Below are positions 33,589 through 41,328 of a stretch of 64,000 bases of DNA, one piece after another. Both the position numbers and the translations under genes were made by a program. The stretch spans positions 376,949-440,948 of the forward strand of contig NZ_JAHCKL010000001.1 in the NCBI RefSeq assembly GCF_026125785.1, given 5' to 3'. The DNA comes from Hydrogenophaga sp. GTDB lineage: Bacteria > Pseudomonadota > Gammaproteobacteria > Burkholderiales > Burkholderiaceae_C. A model generated the notes under the pieces. It ran no database searches. It was not told where the DNA came from and worked only from the letters and a program-made list of their open reading frames with translations. Positions within the stretch are counted from its first letter, which is position 1. Every line of letters starts with the position of its first letter.

Positions 33589-34573
33589 CATGCGTTCGGG
33601 CATCAACACCACTCCGCTCCTTGAAATGAAGCGGGATTGCTTGGGTCCACACCCCTTTATGCCCAACTTGATGCTGGTCAGAACTTTCAAGCGCAGAGGA
33701 AAAGGTGCGCAATTAACGTCACTGCGGCAAACTCATATCCACGACCTTGCAGCGTCGATCCCCATGGATGGCGTCGCGGTGCTAAAAATGGTGCTGGGAA
33801 TGACGCAGAACCTCGTCGCCGAGGCACCAGACGGCATCAAAGATCGTGTTTGGCTCTACCGCTCATCACAACGCGGTGACCTCAAGGGGCAAACACTTTG
33901 TCTGAATATGGGCCGCGTTCACGAAAATACCAAAGCAATAGTTCACCGCCACGGGTTGTTCGCCGATGACGGCTCAGTGTTGCGAGTCACACTTGGACGC
34001 CTACGAAAGACCATGGAAAACCGTCTATGGAAGCTCAGCGATGGCGACCTGCTTGCCGTGTCCGCAGTGATGGGCCATTCCCCCCAGGTCGCAGACAACC
34101 ACTACTTGCACCTTGATGAGCGCACCAAGGCCGAGGGTGCCAAATTCATTGGCGAGGCGTTGCCAGGCAAACTCAGGGGGCACGACCTCGTGCCCACCCC
34201 CACGGGTAGTTGCAAGGACAGCTTGCAAGGCGCGCTCGCTCCGAAGGACGGCTCAACACATTGCGCGGAGTTCACGCATTGCCTAGGGTGTCCGAGCTAT
34301 GCCATTGTGGGGACGGTCAAGGATCTGCACCGGCTCTTCAGTTTTCAGCGCTTCCTGATGTCGGAGGTAGGCTACTACGCCACGGACGAGTGGAGTGAGT
34401 GGCGCCTTCACCATCAGGACCTCATTGCAAGAATCGACCAAATTGCATACGACAACTTCATCCCGGAAATGGTGGCGCAAGCCAAGGCGCTTGCCGAGAA
34501 AAATCCCCATCCCTTCTGGGCGATACGCATGCGCCAGTCGCAACTGAGTCGAGAGGCACGCTATGGCCGGTAA
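33589..34573 (+). pseudogene. Tyrosine recombinase of the trio module, C-terminal part
   Basis: From 33589 the frame reads RSGINTTPLLEMKRDCLGPH, typical of the post-arginine segment of these recombinases. It goes on to KRRGKGAQLTSLRQ and VTLGRLRKTMENRLWKLSDG (HxxR region), then VSAVMGHSPQVADNHYLHLD with the presumed nucleophile Tyr. A Cys-rich stretch (CAEFTHCLGCPSY) near the C-terminus resembles TnpA/TnpB-type trio recombinases. It overlaps the next recombinase gene by 11 bp. The N-terminal half is at 32301-32849. Confidence 0.8.
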
Positions 34574-36419
34574 CGCGATTGCATTGCAGCCGCCAAAGGC
34601 CTACGACCTCTTGGCTGCCCAGCCCGCTTCATCCAAAGGGCTGTCGGAATCCGAGAAATCCAATATCGTGGTCAGTGCGGTGGCTGACATGGACGGCAGC
34701 AACCACGTTCTGTCCCGATTTGGTGATCCGGTGTGGGACTTCAGGCCCTACTTTGAGCAATCCAATGTGGCCGATGGTCAGAAATACATTCCCTGGCCTG
34801 AGGACTGCTCGCAAGAGTTGGTCGACGACTGCAAGGTTGTTCTGTATGTATGGTTCAAGCGAGGCCTGCCAGGCTCCAAGCCTCCGGTGGCAATGGGCAT
34901 CTGCCAGACTGCCATCGCATCCGCGATTCCGATGATGCGTTGGCTGACTGCGTTGAACATCAAGAGATTCGACCAGGTCAGACCCATACACGTCGCGAAC
35001 TACGTCCATCACACCAAAGCCCGCCTGACCCGCAATGCGCATAGCGTCTACGACAGCTTGCGCATCCTGGACTTCTTATGGGTGTTTCGCAACGAGACTT
35101 CATCTCCGCTTGCTGCATGTCCATGGGGCGAGAGCTCACTGTGGCGGGTCAGCGGATTGGCAAAGCAACCCGGAAACCAATTTGGGCGAACTGAAACCGG
35201 GAAAACGCCCATCATTCCTGCTGATGTTCAGGCCAAGGTGTTCAACTATTGTGAAGAGGTTCTTGCAGCGGCACCGGAAATTCTGAACGAGCGCGATGCC
35301 GGGAGGTTGGGGTTTAGAAATCCTGCGTTGATCCGCATTCGGGATGCTGCACTTTACGTCCTGTCGATAACCAGTGGCATGCGCAATGAGGAGGCGATTG
35401 GGGTCGAGTCTGGGTCATGGCGAAGCGAAGTGCGAGACGGCGTTCAATTCCACTGGGTCGCTACCACCGAGCATAAGACAGGAAAAGGCAAGGTCGAATT
35501 CTTGATCCCCGAACTCACAGTCAAAGTCTTGGATCTGATGAACCGCTATGCAAAGCCGCTTCAAGAAAAGATGGCTCTTGAAGTTGCGGAACTGGAGTGC
35601 AATCCACCACCTCAGGATTTGACGAATCGGATGCTGCGATTGGCAAAGGCAAAGCGAGACGTCAGAAAGCTTTTTCTATGCACCAGCATGTCTGGCCAGA
35701 GTGAATCGGCTGGATACCACGTTGATGCGCTATCCAATGGTGGATCAAAGGTCTCATTCCGACGATTGGCCATGGCTGCCGGAACGGACTGGCAGTTGGC
35801 ACCGCACCAATGCCGTAGAACTTACGCGCGCAACATTGTGGAGTCGCGCATGGGGCGCTCCTCGCTTGTATTCCTCAAATGGCAGTTCAAACATTCCAGC
35901 ATGAGCATGACCCAGTTGTATGCGTCCAACCCAATGCAGGATGCATCGCTGTTCGATGAAGTTCTGGAGGAGATGACCAACTTCAAGGTGGACTTGATTG
36001 AGTCTTGGCTTGGGGATCAGCCTTTGAGCGGCGGAGCCGGGCACGAAATCAAAAAGGTGCGCGCGATTGCCTTGAAAAGTCGCACGGCATTGTTGGCGGA
36101 GACGGCGCCTCAAGTTCACATCCGTGCTACCGGCCACGGGTGGTGCTTGGCCCAGGAAAAAGGATGCGGAGGCGCGGGATTGTATGAAACAACCCGATGT
36201 GTGGGATGTAAGAACGGTGTGATTGATCAGTCGTTTGCGGACGTCTGGAGAGGTATCTATGACCAACAAAACGAATTGCTGGCCATTGACGATGCGGGAC
36301 CAGCGGTCAAGCAACGGGCTGAGCGTGACGTTCAATGGGCGCGCCAGGTTATGGTGGATCTCGGGGTGCTCCCACAAGCGTCGTGTGCGTCAAATTTGAG
36401 CGGAGCTTCAAATGAATGA
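34563..36419 (+). CDS. Large tyrosine recombinase, second of the trio (TnpB-like)
   Basis: A 618-residue protein overlapping the previous recombinase and the following small gene. Catalytic signatures: SITSGMRNEEAIGVESG (Arg), EHKTGKGKVEFLIPEL (Lys strand), LAPHQCRRTYARNIVESRMG (HxxR with Cys) and MSMTQLYASNPMQ (Tyr). The C-terminal CLAQEKGCGGAGLYETTRC has a zinc-like Cys cluster. Length, order and overlap match TnpB of Tn554-type elements and related recombinase trios. It should act together with the first recombinase, which is broken here, so the module is probably immobile unless complemented. Confidence 0.85.
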   Translation: MAGNAIALQPPKAYDLLAAQPASSKGLSESEKSNIVVSAVADMDGSNHVLSRFGDPVWDFRPYFEQSNVADGQKYIPWPEDCSQELVDDCKVVLYVWFKRGLPGSKPPVAMGICQTAIASAIPMMRWLTALNIKRFDQVRPIHVANYVHHTKARLTRNAHSVYDSLRILDFLWVFRNETSSPLAACPWGESSLWRVSGLAKQPGNQFGRTETGKTPIIPADVQAKVFNYCEEVLAAAPEILNERDAGRLGFRNPALIRIRDAALYVLSITSGMRNEEAIGVESGSWRSEVRDGVQFHWVATTEHKTGKGKVEFLIPELTVKVLDLMNRYAKPLQEKMALEVAELECNPPPQDLTNRMLRLAKAKRDVRKLFLCTSMSGQSESAGYHVDALSNGGSKVSFRRLAMAAGTDWQLAPHQCRRTYARNIVESRMGRSSLVFLKWQFKHSSMSMTQLYASNPMQDASLFDEVLEEMTNFKVDLIESWLGDQPLSGGAGHEIKKVRAIALKSRTALLAETAPQVHIRATGHGWCLAQEKGCGGAGLYETTRCVGCKNGVIDQSFADVWRGIYDQQNELLAIDDAGPAVKQRAERDVQWARQVMVDLGVLPQASCASNLSGASNE

Positions 36420-36813
36420 TCCCAAGGCTCGTAGTCGAAAGAAAACTGTTGATGAAATTCAACGGGCCATTGTGCAATTGCAGGCTGACCAAGGCAAGCT
36501 GTCCATCTCTGCGGTTGCCAAGTTGGCTGAAGTCACCCCTGGACTGATTCACAACACATACCCTGACCTCGCCGAGAAAATTCGAGGCCTGGTGGGCAAG
36601 GCGACGCGCGCCCAGCGCGACGCCAAGCATGACGCACTGGTTCATGAGCGCGAGGTAAACCGCGCTCTAAGGCAGGAACTCGCTGAGACGCGTGCGGACT
36701 TGTCAAAGCTTGCGTCGATCAATCAAGTGCTTGTCCATGAAGTGGCCTTGCTCAAGGGCATGGCCACGGGGAAGGTGGTCTCGATTCTTCAACCCAAAGG
36801 CACAGGCATTTAG
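36412..36813 (+). CDS. Small HTH/coiled-coil protein, third member of the trio (TnpC-like)
   Basis: A 133-residue protein overlapping the second recombinase by 8 bp. Its N-terminal half is an HTH (KLSISAVAKLAEVTPGLIHN, TYPDLAEKIRGLVGK) and its C-terminal half is a coiled coil (REVNRALRQELAETRADLSK). This agrees with TnpC/DUF6262-type proteins, which influence orientation and efficiency of Tn554-like integration. It stops 2 bp before the umuC-like start codon at 36816. Confidence 0.78.
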   Translation: MNDPKARSRKKTVDEIQRAIVQLQADQGKLSISAVAKLAEVTPGLIHNTYPDLAEKIRGLVGKATRAQRDAKHDALVHEREVNRALRQELAETRADLSKLASINQVLVHEVALLKGMATGKVVSILQPKGTGI

Positions 36814-36815
36814 TC

Positions 36816-36857
36816 ATGTTCGCTCTGGTTGGTGGCAATAATTTTTACGTTAGTTGG
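36816..36857 (+). pseudogene. umuC: 5' end of a umuC-like gene (first 14 codons)
   Basis: ATG at 36816 reads MFALVGGNNFYVSW and then S-stop. MFALVDGNNFYVSCE is the canonical N-terminus of UmuC/Y-family polymerases. The rest of a umuC gene, from NNDGCAIARSDEAKALG on, is found at 47433-48626 in the same orientation. About 20 codons of the gene are missing between the two pieces. Confidence 0.8.
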
Positions 36858-36990
36858 TCTTGACCTATGAGATGGGAGACTGCACTCGGCCAGGAGCCGT
36901 CACTGGCCACCCCATTCGGATAGCGGTCATCCGGGCGACGCGGTATGCTAGCTGCCTATAACTTCATGAACATGTTAGAGGGCAGGTTCT
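36858..36990. other. Left border of the umuC insertion and promoter region
   Basis: There is no gene. The sequence after the umuC fragment begins GTTAGTTGGTCTTGACC; a related GTTAGTCTTGATT lies at the right border (47369). An imperfect inverted repeat CTGCCTATAAC...GTTAGAGGGCAG (36952-36985) precedes the next gene. Confidence 0.45.
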
Positions 36991-37878
36991 TTGGCAACAC
37001 TAGAAATCCGCCATGAGGTCGACCGCTTCGTCCTCTACTTCGATACCCCGCGCAGAGAGATCAGCGCTTATGCCCTTGCGACAGCCCTTGTGGGGTTGGC
37101 TGACGCGGTCCGGGAAGCGAACGCGATAGTCAATCCTGGCTATGTCGTTGAAGTTGTAGTGGAGGCGCTGTCAGACGGCAGCTTCAAAGCCACGGTCCGG
37201 ACGATCTTCACCAAAGCCAAGAATCTCTTCTCGCACCAGGCCGTACAAGCTGTGATTTGGGGCATCGTCGCGACCCACATCTACGAGAAGGCCATAAAGA
37301 CCGAAGTTCCTCCAAATATCACGGTGACGGACACCCTCGTCACAATCGAGATTGGAAACGAGAAGATCATTGTTCCAAAGGACGTCTACGAGGCAAAGAA
37401 GCAAGTCGAACGCTCTGAACGCTTCAACAATGCATTGGGAAAGGTGTTCGATGCGGCAGCATCTGACCCGAATGTCGAAGGCATTGCCATAGTCGACGAT
37501 ACCGGACCGCAGCGTCCTCCACTAATCGTTCCAAGAGAGAAGTTCGCGCTGTTTCAGACCGAACAGCCCGTGGACGAATCCACCCGTGAAATCGTGGAGA
37601 TCACACACGTTGAGATCTCCCGTGCAATTCTTGAACGTGGCAAGCGACGTTGGGAATTTTTCTGGCGAGGGGTAAGAATTGCCGCGCCCGTGCTCGATCA
37701 AAAGTTTTTTGACAGATTCTTCGCACACGAGATCATGATCGCGCCCGGGGACTCGCTTGAAGTCGCTCTTCGCATCGTCCAAGAAAAAAAGCCAGACTCG
37801 GGGATCTACGTAAACGTCAGGTACGAGATTGTTGAGGTCTTTCAGCACCTACCCCGTTTGACGCAGCATGCCCTCTAG
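36991..37878 (+). CDS. Hypothetical protein with one hydrophobic segment
   Basis: A 295-residue protein of no recognised family. The start at 36991 (possibly a nearby upstream alternative start) gives MATLEIRHEVDRFVLYFDTP. A beta-rich N-terminal domain of about 75 residues is followed by a hydrophobic segment (QAVQAVIWGIVATHIYEKAI, about residues 82-101), then an alpha/beta region and a C-terminal beta-rich domain (AAPVLDQKFFDRFFAHEIMI, ALRIVQEKKPDSGIYVNVRY). Moderate GC and isolated position suggest cargo of the island at umuC. Confidence 0.6.
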   Translation: MATLEIRHEVDRFVLYFDTPRREISAYALATALVGLADAVREANAIVNPGYVVEVVVEALSDGSFKATVRTIFTKAKNLFSHQAVQAVIWGIVATHIYEKAIKTEVPPNITVTDTLVTIEIGNEKIIVPKDVYEAKKQVERSERFNNALGKVFDAAASDPNVEGIAIVDDTGPQRPPLIVPREKFALFQTEQPVDESTREIVEITHVEISRAILERGKRRWEFFWRGVRIAAPVLDQKFFDRFFAHEIMIAPGDSLEVALRIVQEKKPDSGIYVNVRYEIVEVFQHLPRLTQHAL

Positions 37879-37948
37879 CAGGTCGTTGAAGGGCTACTTA
37901 CCGGGTAGCTGCAATATCGCAACCATCAGGATATAAAGAGTCATCTCA

Positions 37949-38623
37949 ATGTTTATTCAGCTTGGAACCCCGGAGAGGTTAAGCTCGATAGGTCAAGAAA
38001 CCATTGACCTGAAGGAAGCAAAATCAAAAATAGAAATTGCCGTCCTAGACGACAAACCATTCGCTCCAAAAGATTCGCTAGTTTCGCATGGTTTCAGAAT
38101 TAGGGAGCTCGGTCCAGATATCAGATCAACCGACATGATATCCTCATATCCGATTGTTATTTGTGATGTGCGTGGTGTTGGCAAAGCATTTGGAAGTTCT
38201 TTAGAAGGCGCTCACCTCGTCTCCGAGATTCGCAAAGACTATCCTGATAAATATATTGTCTCGTATACGGGCGAGACCTATAGCCTACCGTTAACCAATG
38301 CTCTAGCAGCCGCAGACAAGAGGTTGGCGAAAGACGACAGCATTGATGTGTGGATAAAAACACTTGAGTCAGGCTTAAATGAAGTATCCAATCCAAGGAA
38401 CAGATGGATTCGGTTGCGCACTGCCTTGCTATCAAGGGGGGTCGAGTTACATCACGTATTCAATCTGGAGCAGGCGTTAATTAAAGCCGTTCACGCAGGA
38501 AAACCAGAAATACTAAATAACAAAGCCACAAGTGCCGAGATTAGCGCCGAGGCAAAAGACCTGGTCATTAAATTCTCAGCAACCGCACTGGCCACACTTA
38601 TTGGTAGTGCACTGGGAATATAA
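37949..38623 (+). CDS. Receiver-like protein with C-terminal hydrophobic tail
   Basis: A 224-residue protein of low GC. Residues 27-135 follow a response-regulator receiver pattern: IEIAVLDDKP with the acidic pair Asp34-Asp35, SYPIVICDVRGVG with a candidate phospho-acceptor Asp73, SYTGET at 105-110 in place of the conserved Thr/Ser, and KRLAKDD near 124-130 in place of the Lys loop. There is no DNA-binding domain; a hydrophobic helix (FSATALATLIGSALGI) ends the protein. It abuts the HATPase gene with no gap and is certainly its partner. It looks like half of an unusual membrane-tethered two-component-type system. Confidence 0.6.
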   Translation: MFIQLGTPERLSSIGQETIDLKEAKSKIEIAVLDDKPFAPKDSLVSHGFRIRELGPDIRSTDMISSYPIVICDVRGVGKAFGSSLEGAHLVSEIRKDYPDKYIVSYTGETYSLPLTNALAAADKRLAKDDSIDVWIKTLESGLNEVSNPRNRWIRLRTALLSRGVELHHVFNLEQALIKAVHAGKPEILNNKATSAEISAEAKDLVIKFSATALATLIGSALGI

Positions 38624-39400
38624 ATGAGATACGACAAACAAAACAAGAGAATCGAAAACCTTAGCCAGCAGGTAACCGATTTAATTAGACAAAACGCAGT
38701 TCTGAAAAATGAGGTCGACTCAACACGGGAAATTTTGAACAACACCCTACACGAAATAAGAAGGTTTAGTGCTCAACTATCGAAGTTCTGCGAGCGCATT
38801 AGCCGAGATACACAGAGCGATCCCGGCCTGAACCAAGCCGCACTTTCGGCATTTTATACAGCAGGCATGATTTCATCTCGGCTTGCGTATACGGACATCG
38901 AGCTCAACCCCAAGGCGATTGAAAGCCAGACGCCTTTACGGTCCGGTATCTTTAAGAAGTTTGACAAAACAAAGAGGATTCTTGCGGAAGAGGCCAAAAA
39001 CCGCAATGTCACCATAAGCCTAATCGGGGAGTCGCGCACCGAAATTGATGCTTTGCCCGTATTTGAATTGCTACCCTTCGTGATTTTAGAGAATGCGGTA
39101 AAGTATTCTCCGCAGAATCAAACAATCGAAATCATATTCGAGAGTTTTTCTGGAAGACAACAGGTTACTGTCAAATCGTACGGTCCAGATGTAGAAGATG
39201 ACGAGTTGCCAAGACTTTTTGAAAAGGGGTTTCGTGGAGCTTTAACCAAGACAATGCCTGGCGAAGGCTTAGGCTTATTTCTTGCTAAACGGGTCTGCGA
39301 TTTTCATGGAATATCCATTTTTGCTGAAGTTCGTAACAGAAAAAAATTCATTTTTAATGGTATTGGCTACTCTGAATTTTTAATTCAAGTGCGATTCTAA
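38624..39400 (+). CDS. Soluble histidine-kinase-like ATPase
   Basis: A 258-residue protein of low GC starting directly after the stop of the receiver-like gene. N-terminal coiled coil (residues 8-50) with HEIRRFSAQL, where His43 could be the phospho-acceptor. The HATPase_c domain follows: N box ENAVKYSP (156-163), G1-like SYGPDVEDDEL (185-195), F box LFEKGFRG (198-205) and G2 GEGLGLFLAK (213-222). No sensor or membrane domain is present. The pair is followed after 28 bp by an attC-like structure, so both may have been carried as one gene cassette. Sensory input and output are unknown. Confidence 0.75.
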   Translation: MRYDKQNKRIENLSQQVTDLIRQNAVLKNEVDSTREILNNTLHEIRRFSAQLSKFCERISRDTQSDPGLNQAALSAFYTAGMISSRLAYTDIELNPKAIESQTPLRSGIFKKFDKTKRILAEEAKNRNVTISLIGESRTEIDALPVFELLPFVILENAVKYSPQNQTIEIIFESFSGRQQVTVKSYGPDVEDDELPRLFEKGFRGALTKTMPGEGLGLFLAKRVCDFHGISIFAEVRNRKKFIFNGIGYSEFLIQVRF

Positions 39401-39428
39401 GCGTAAAACGCTTGCGCAATAACATGAC

Positions 39429-39494
39429 GCTCAACACCGGCGCCCTACAGCAAGCCTCGCTTGCTGTAGGGCGCCGGTTAGCTCTACGTTGAGC
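39429..39494 (+). repeat. attC-like recombination site (integron cassette end)
   Basis: GCTCAAC at 39429-39435 (fits RYYYAAC) and GTTGAGC at 39488-39494 (fits GTTRRRY) bracket a perfect 20-bp stem (39436-39455 with 39459-39478, loop CTC). Orientation is right for a cassette whose genes lie upstream. The spacing between stem and the two core boxes is uneven, and no bulged bases are seen, so a plain hairpin remains possible. There is no T-run, which argues against a terminator. Confidence 0.5.
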
Positions 39495-40061
39495 GGCAGC
39501 TTTCCTCAAAAATCTACGGCGGCATTGGGTCGGCTGCACTCGATGGCGTCCGGCAGCTTTCGGGATGCGAAACTTGAGCGGCCGGTTTCCGGCGCCGAAC
39601 TAAGAAGGTTGCTCGCCGCGTCCCGACCCGTAGCAGTCGGTGGGCATCGCGGGCCTGCTCTCGCGGAGCGGTCTGTAGGCGCTTCAAGCCCTGGGCCCAC
39701 CTCGGCATCGTCGAGCGCCGGCCATCCAACGGCCAAGCAGGCCGCGCCCTGCCTAGACCTGGCTGCGGGCCGCCACGCTGGCCTCGCCCTCGCTGGCCGG
39801 CCTGGGCGGTGTCTGGTCGAAAAGTGGGAAGGCTTGGCCATCAACCCGCGCATGGCGCTGGTCGGGACGGAAAACGACTACTCGGTGCATCAGGACGTAG
39901 GACGCGTGCAGCTGGCAGCGCGACGTGCCCTTCAAGCCGCTGTCTGCCGACGGTGTCAGCCGCATCCGCTGTGACATCGACACATTCACCAACTGCCTGA
40001 GTTCGCATCAGCTCACAGAGCCCTACACTCCGACTGCTTTTAATTGCGTCACACTCTCTCA
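39495..40061. other. Gene-free GC-rich stretch after the attC-like site
   Basis: About 570 bp. Frames on both strands are open but show no family pattern, start signal or plausible codon bias. GC jumps up sharply from the AT-richer cassette before it. It is probably decayed sequence. Confidence 0.45.
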
Positions 40062-40607
40062 ATGAGCATCAATTGGCAGCAGTATCCGGTGGTCGCGTTC
40101 ATCGACTCAAACGTCGCCCTTGAGTGTTCCGCACTCGGCGGGCTCCCATGGAAAGAGATCAGTGCAACCGGCCCCATCCTAGTTCTGGTGGTACCGACGG
40201 TAATGCAAGAGGTGGACTCCAAGAAGAACCACGCGCGGCTTGCGGATCACGCCCGACGCTTCAATCGGACGTTGCGGCCCTTGCTTGAAGGCCAGTCCAC
40301 CGTCCTAGTCCGAGAGTCGCCGGCACCTCGGGTAGAGATCGCGCTGGCCGACTGCACCCGCGTTGATTGGGAGGAGTACGCGGATGAATTCTGCATTGAC
40401 GCCGTCGTCACGGCGGCGAACCTGTACGGCGAAGCCAAGACATCTATCGTGGTGCCGAGAAACGTCAAAGACAGCTCGGTCGCAGACTTGATCGACATGG
40501 GCACGATGCGCTTCAAACAACCGCCTGACGTAGACGGCCATCTTAAAAAGGCAATCAGTGCAAGTGACTTCTCGGCCTTTGAATTCGATGGATCCCGGGA
40601 CGATTGA
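40062..40607 (+). CDS. PIN-domain-like protein
   Basis: A 181-residue protein (MSINWQQYPVVAFIDSNVAL). It follows the PIN layout: an early Asp in VAFIDSNVALE, Glu in VPTVMQEVDSKK, and a late acidic cluster in EFCIDAVVTAANLYG. This is PIN_5/large-PIN style and not VapC. No antitoxin-like gene is adjacent. It could be an orphan nuclease or defence-related cargo. Confidence 0.65.
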   Translation: MSINWQQYPVVAFIDSNVALECSALGGLPWKEISATGPILVLVVPTVMQEVDSKKNHARLADHARRFNRTLRPLLEGQSTVLVRESPAPRVEIALADCTRVDWEEYADEFCIDAVVTAANLYGEAKTSIVVPRNVKDSSVADLIDMGTMRFKQPPDVDGHLKKAISASDFSAFEFDGSRDD

Positions 40608-40873
40608 GCGAAGGTGCTCACAAAGCTGACAGAACGTGCCCAGGGGCTAGACCGGAACGCCTTCAGCACCTTCAGCTGTGGTTTGCTCCGTTGCTCTCTG
40701 CACAGCACGCTAATTGAACTGCCGGTCGTCAAACGCCGAACACGCACGTGAGCGCGTTCTCCGTCGGTGTCCATCGAAGAAGACAGTCCGTTTTCCTAAA
40801 AGCGGACGTTTGGCGTCAACCGCTGCTGGGCGGTTGAACTGCTGACTGTCGGCTTCCTGGTGCAGCTAAGAAT
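40608..40873. other. Gene-free stretch between the PIN gene and a minus-strand ORF
   Basis: No supported gene. Degenerate motifs with GCGGACGTTTGGCGTC and CTGGGCGGTTGA resemble the worn intergenic repeats seen also at 10320-10693. Confidence 0.4.
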
Positions 40874-41311
40874 TCATCCTCCCGGCCAAGAGCGACCAAC
40901 TGATGTGAGAACCCGAGCGGCAGTTTGAGGCTGATTGCCGCCCGTCAGGTTTGACCATCGAACGGCAGGTTCCGGCGTCACCTGCCATTCGCCATCCACG
41001 CGGGCGTCGGGCATCACCGTTCCGCTATATCGGACGTGAAACACGAGCGCAGTCAGGACTAACTCGCGGTTCTTGTCACCGCTGCTGTGAAGGACGTACC
41101 GGACGCCGCTCTCGTGCGGCCATGTCTCGGCACGCTTAAAGTTTCCGTGCGCCTTGGCAACAGCGTCGATGCCGGTGAGGACGGTCAAGGTCTCGGTGCC
41201 GCGATTGAAAACGAAGATCGCCGTCGTGCCATCGCACGAGCTGATTCCACTTCCCAGGTTCCTCTCGAACGCCGAGCTTTGGTCGATGGCGTCGGAGCTT
41301 GACCTGGGCAA
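40874..41311 (-). CDS. Doubtful hypothetical protein
   Basis: A 145-codon minus-strand frame with protein-like composition in its middle (SGVRYVLHSSGDKNRELVLT, ALVFHVRYSGTVMPDARVDG). It contains GISSCDGTTAIFVF, part of a 23-bp near-repeat shared with 29715-29737. No family or RBS is recognised, and it may be a decayed gene. Confidence 0.35.
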   Translation of the reverse strand: MPRSSSDAIDQSSAFERNLGSGISSCDGTTAIFVFNRGTETLTVLTGIDAVAKAHGNFKRAETWPHESGVRYVLHSSGDKNRELVLTALVFHVRYSGTVMPDARVDGEWQVTPEPAVRWSNLTGGNQPQTAARVLTSVGRSWPGG

Positions 41312-41328
41312 CTCAGAGGGCGCAACGC

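Noticed and set aside
39436-39478. Perfect hairpin as a Rho-independent terminator
   Set aside because: No T-run follows (TTAGCTCT); the flanking core boxes fit an attC-like site better, though this is not certain.
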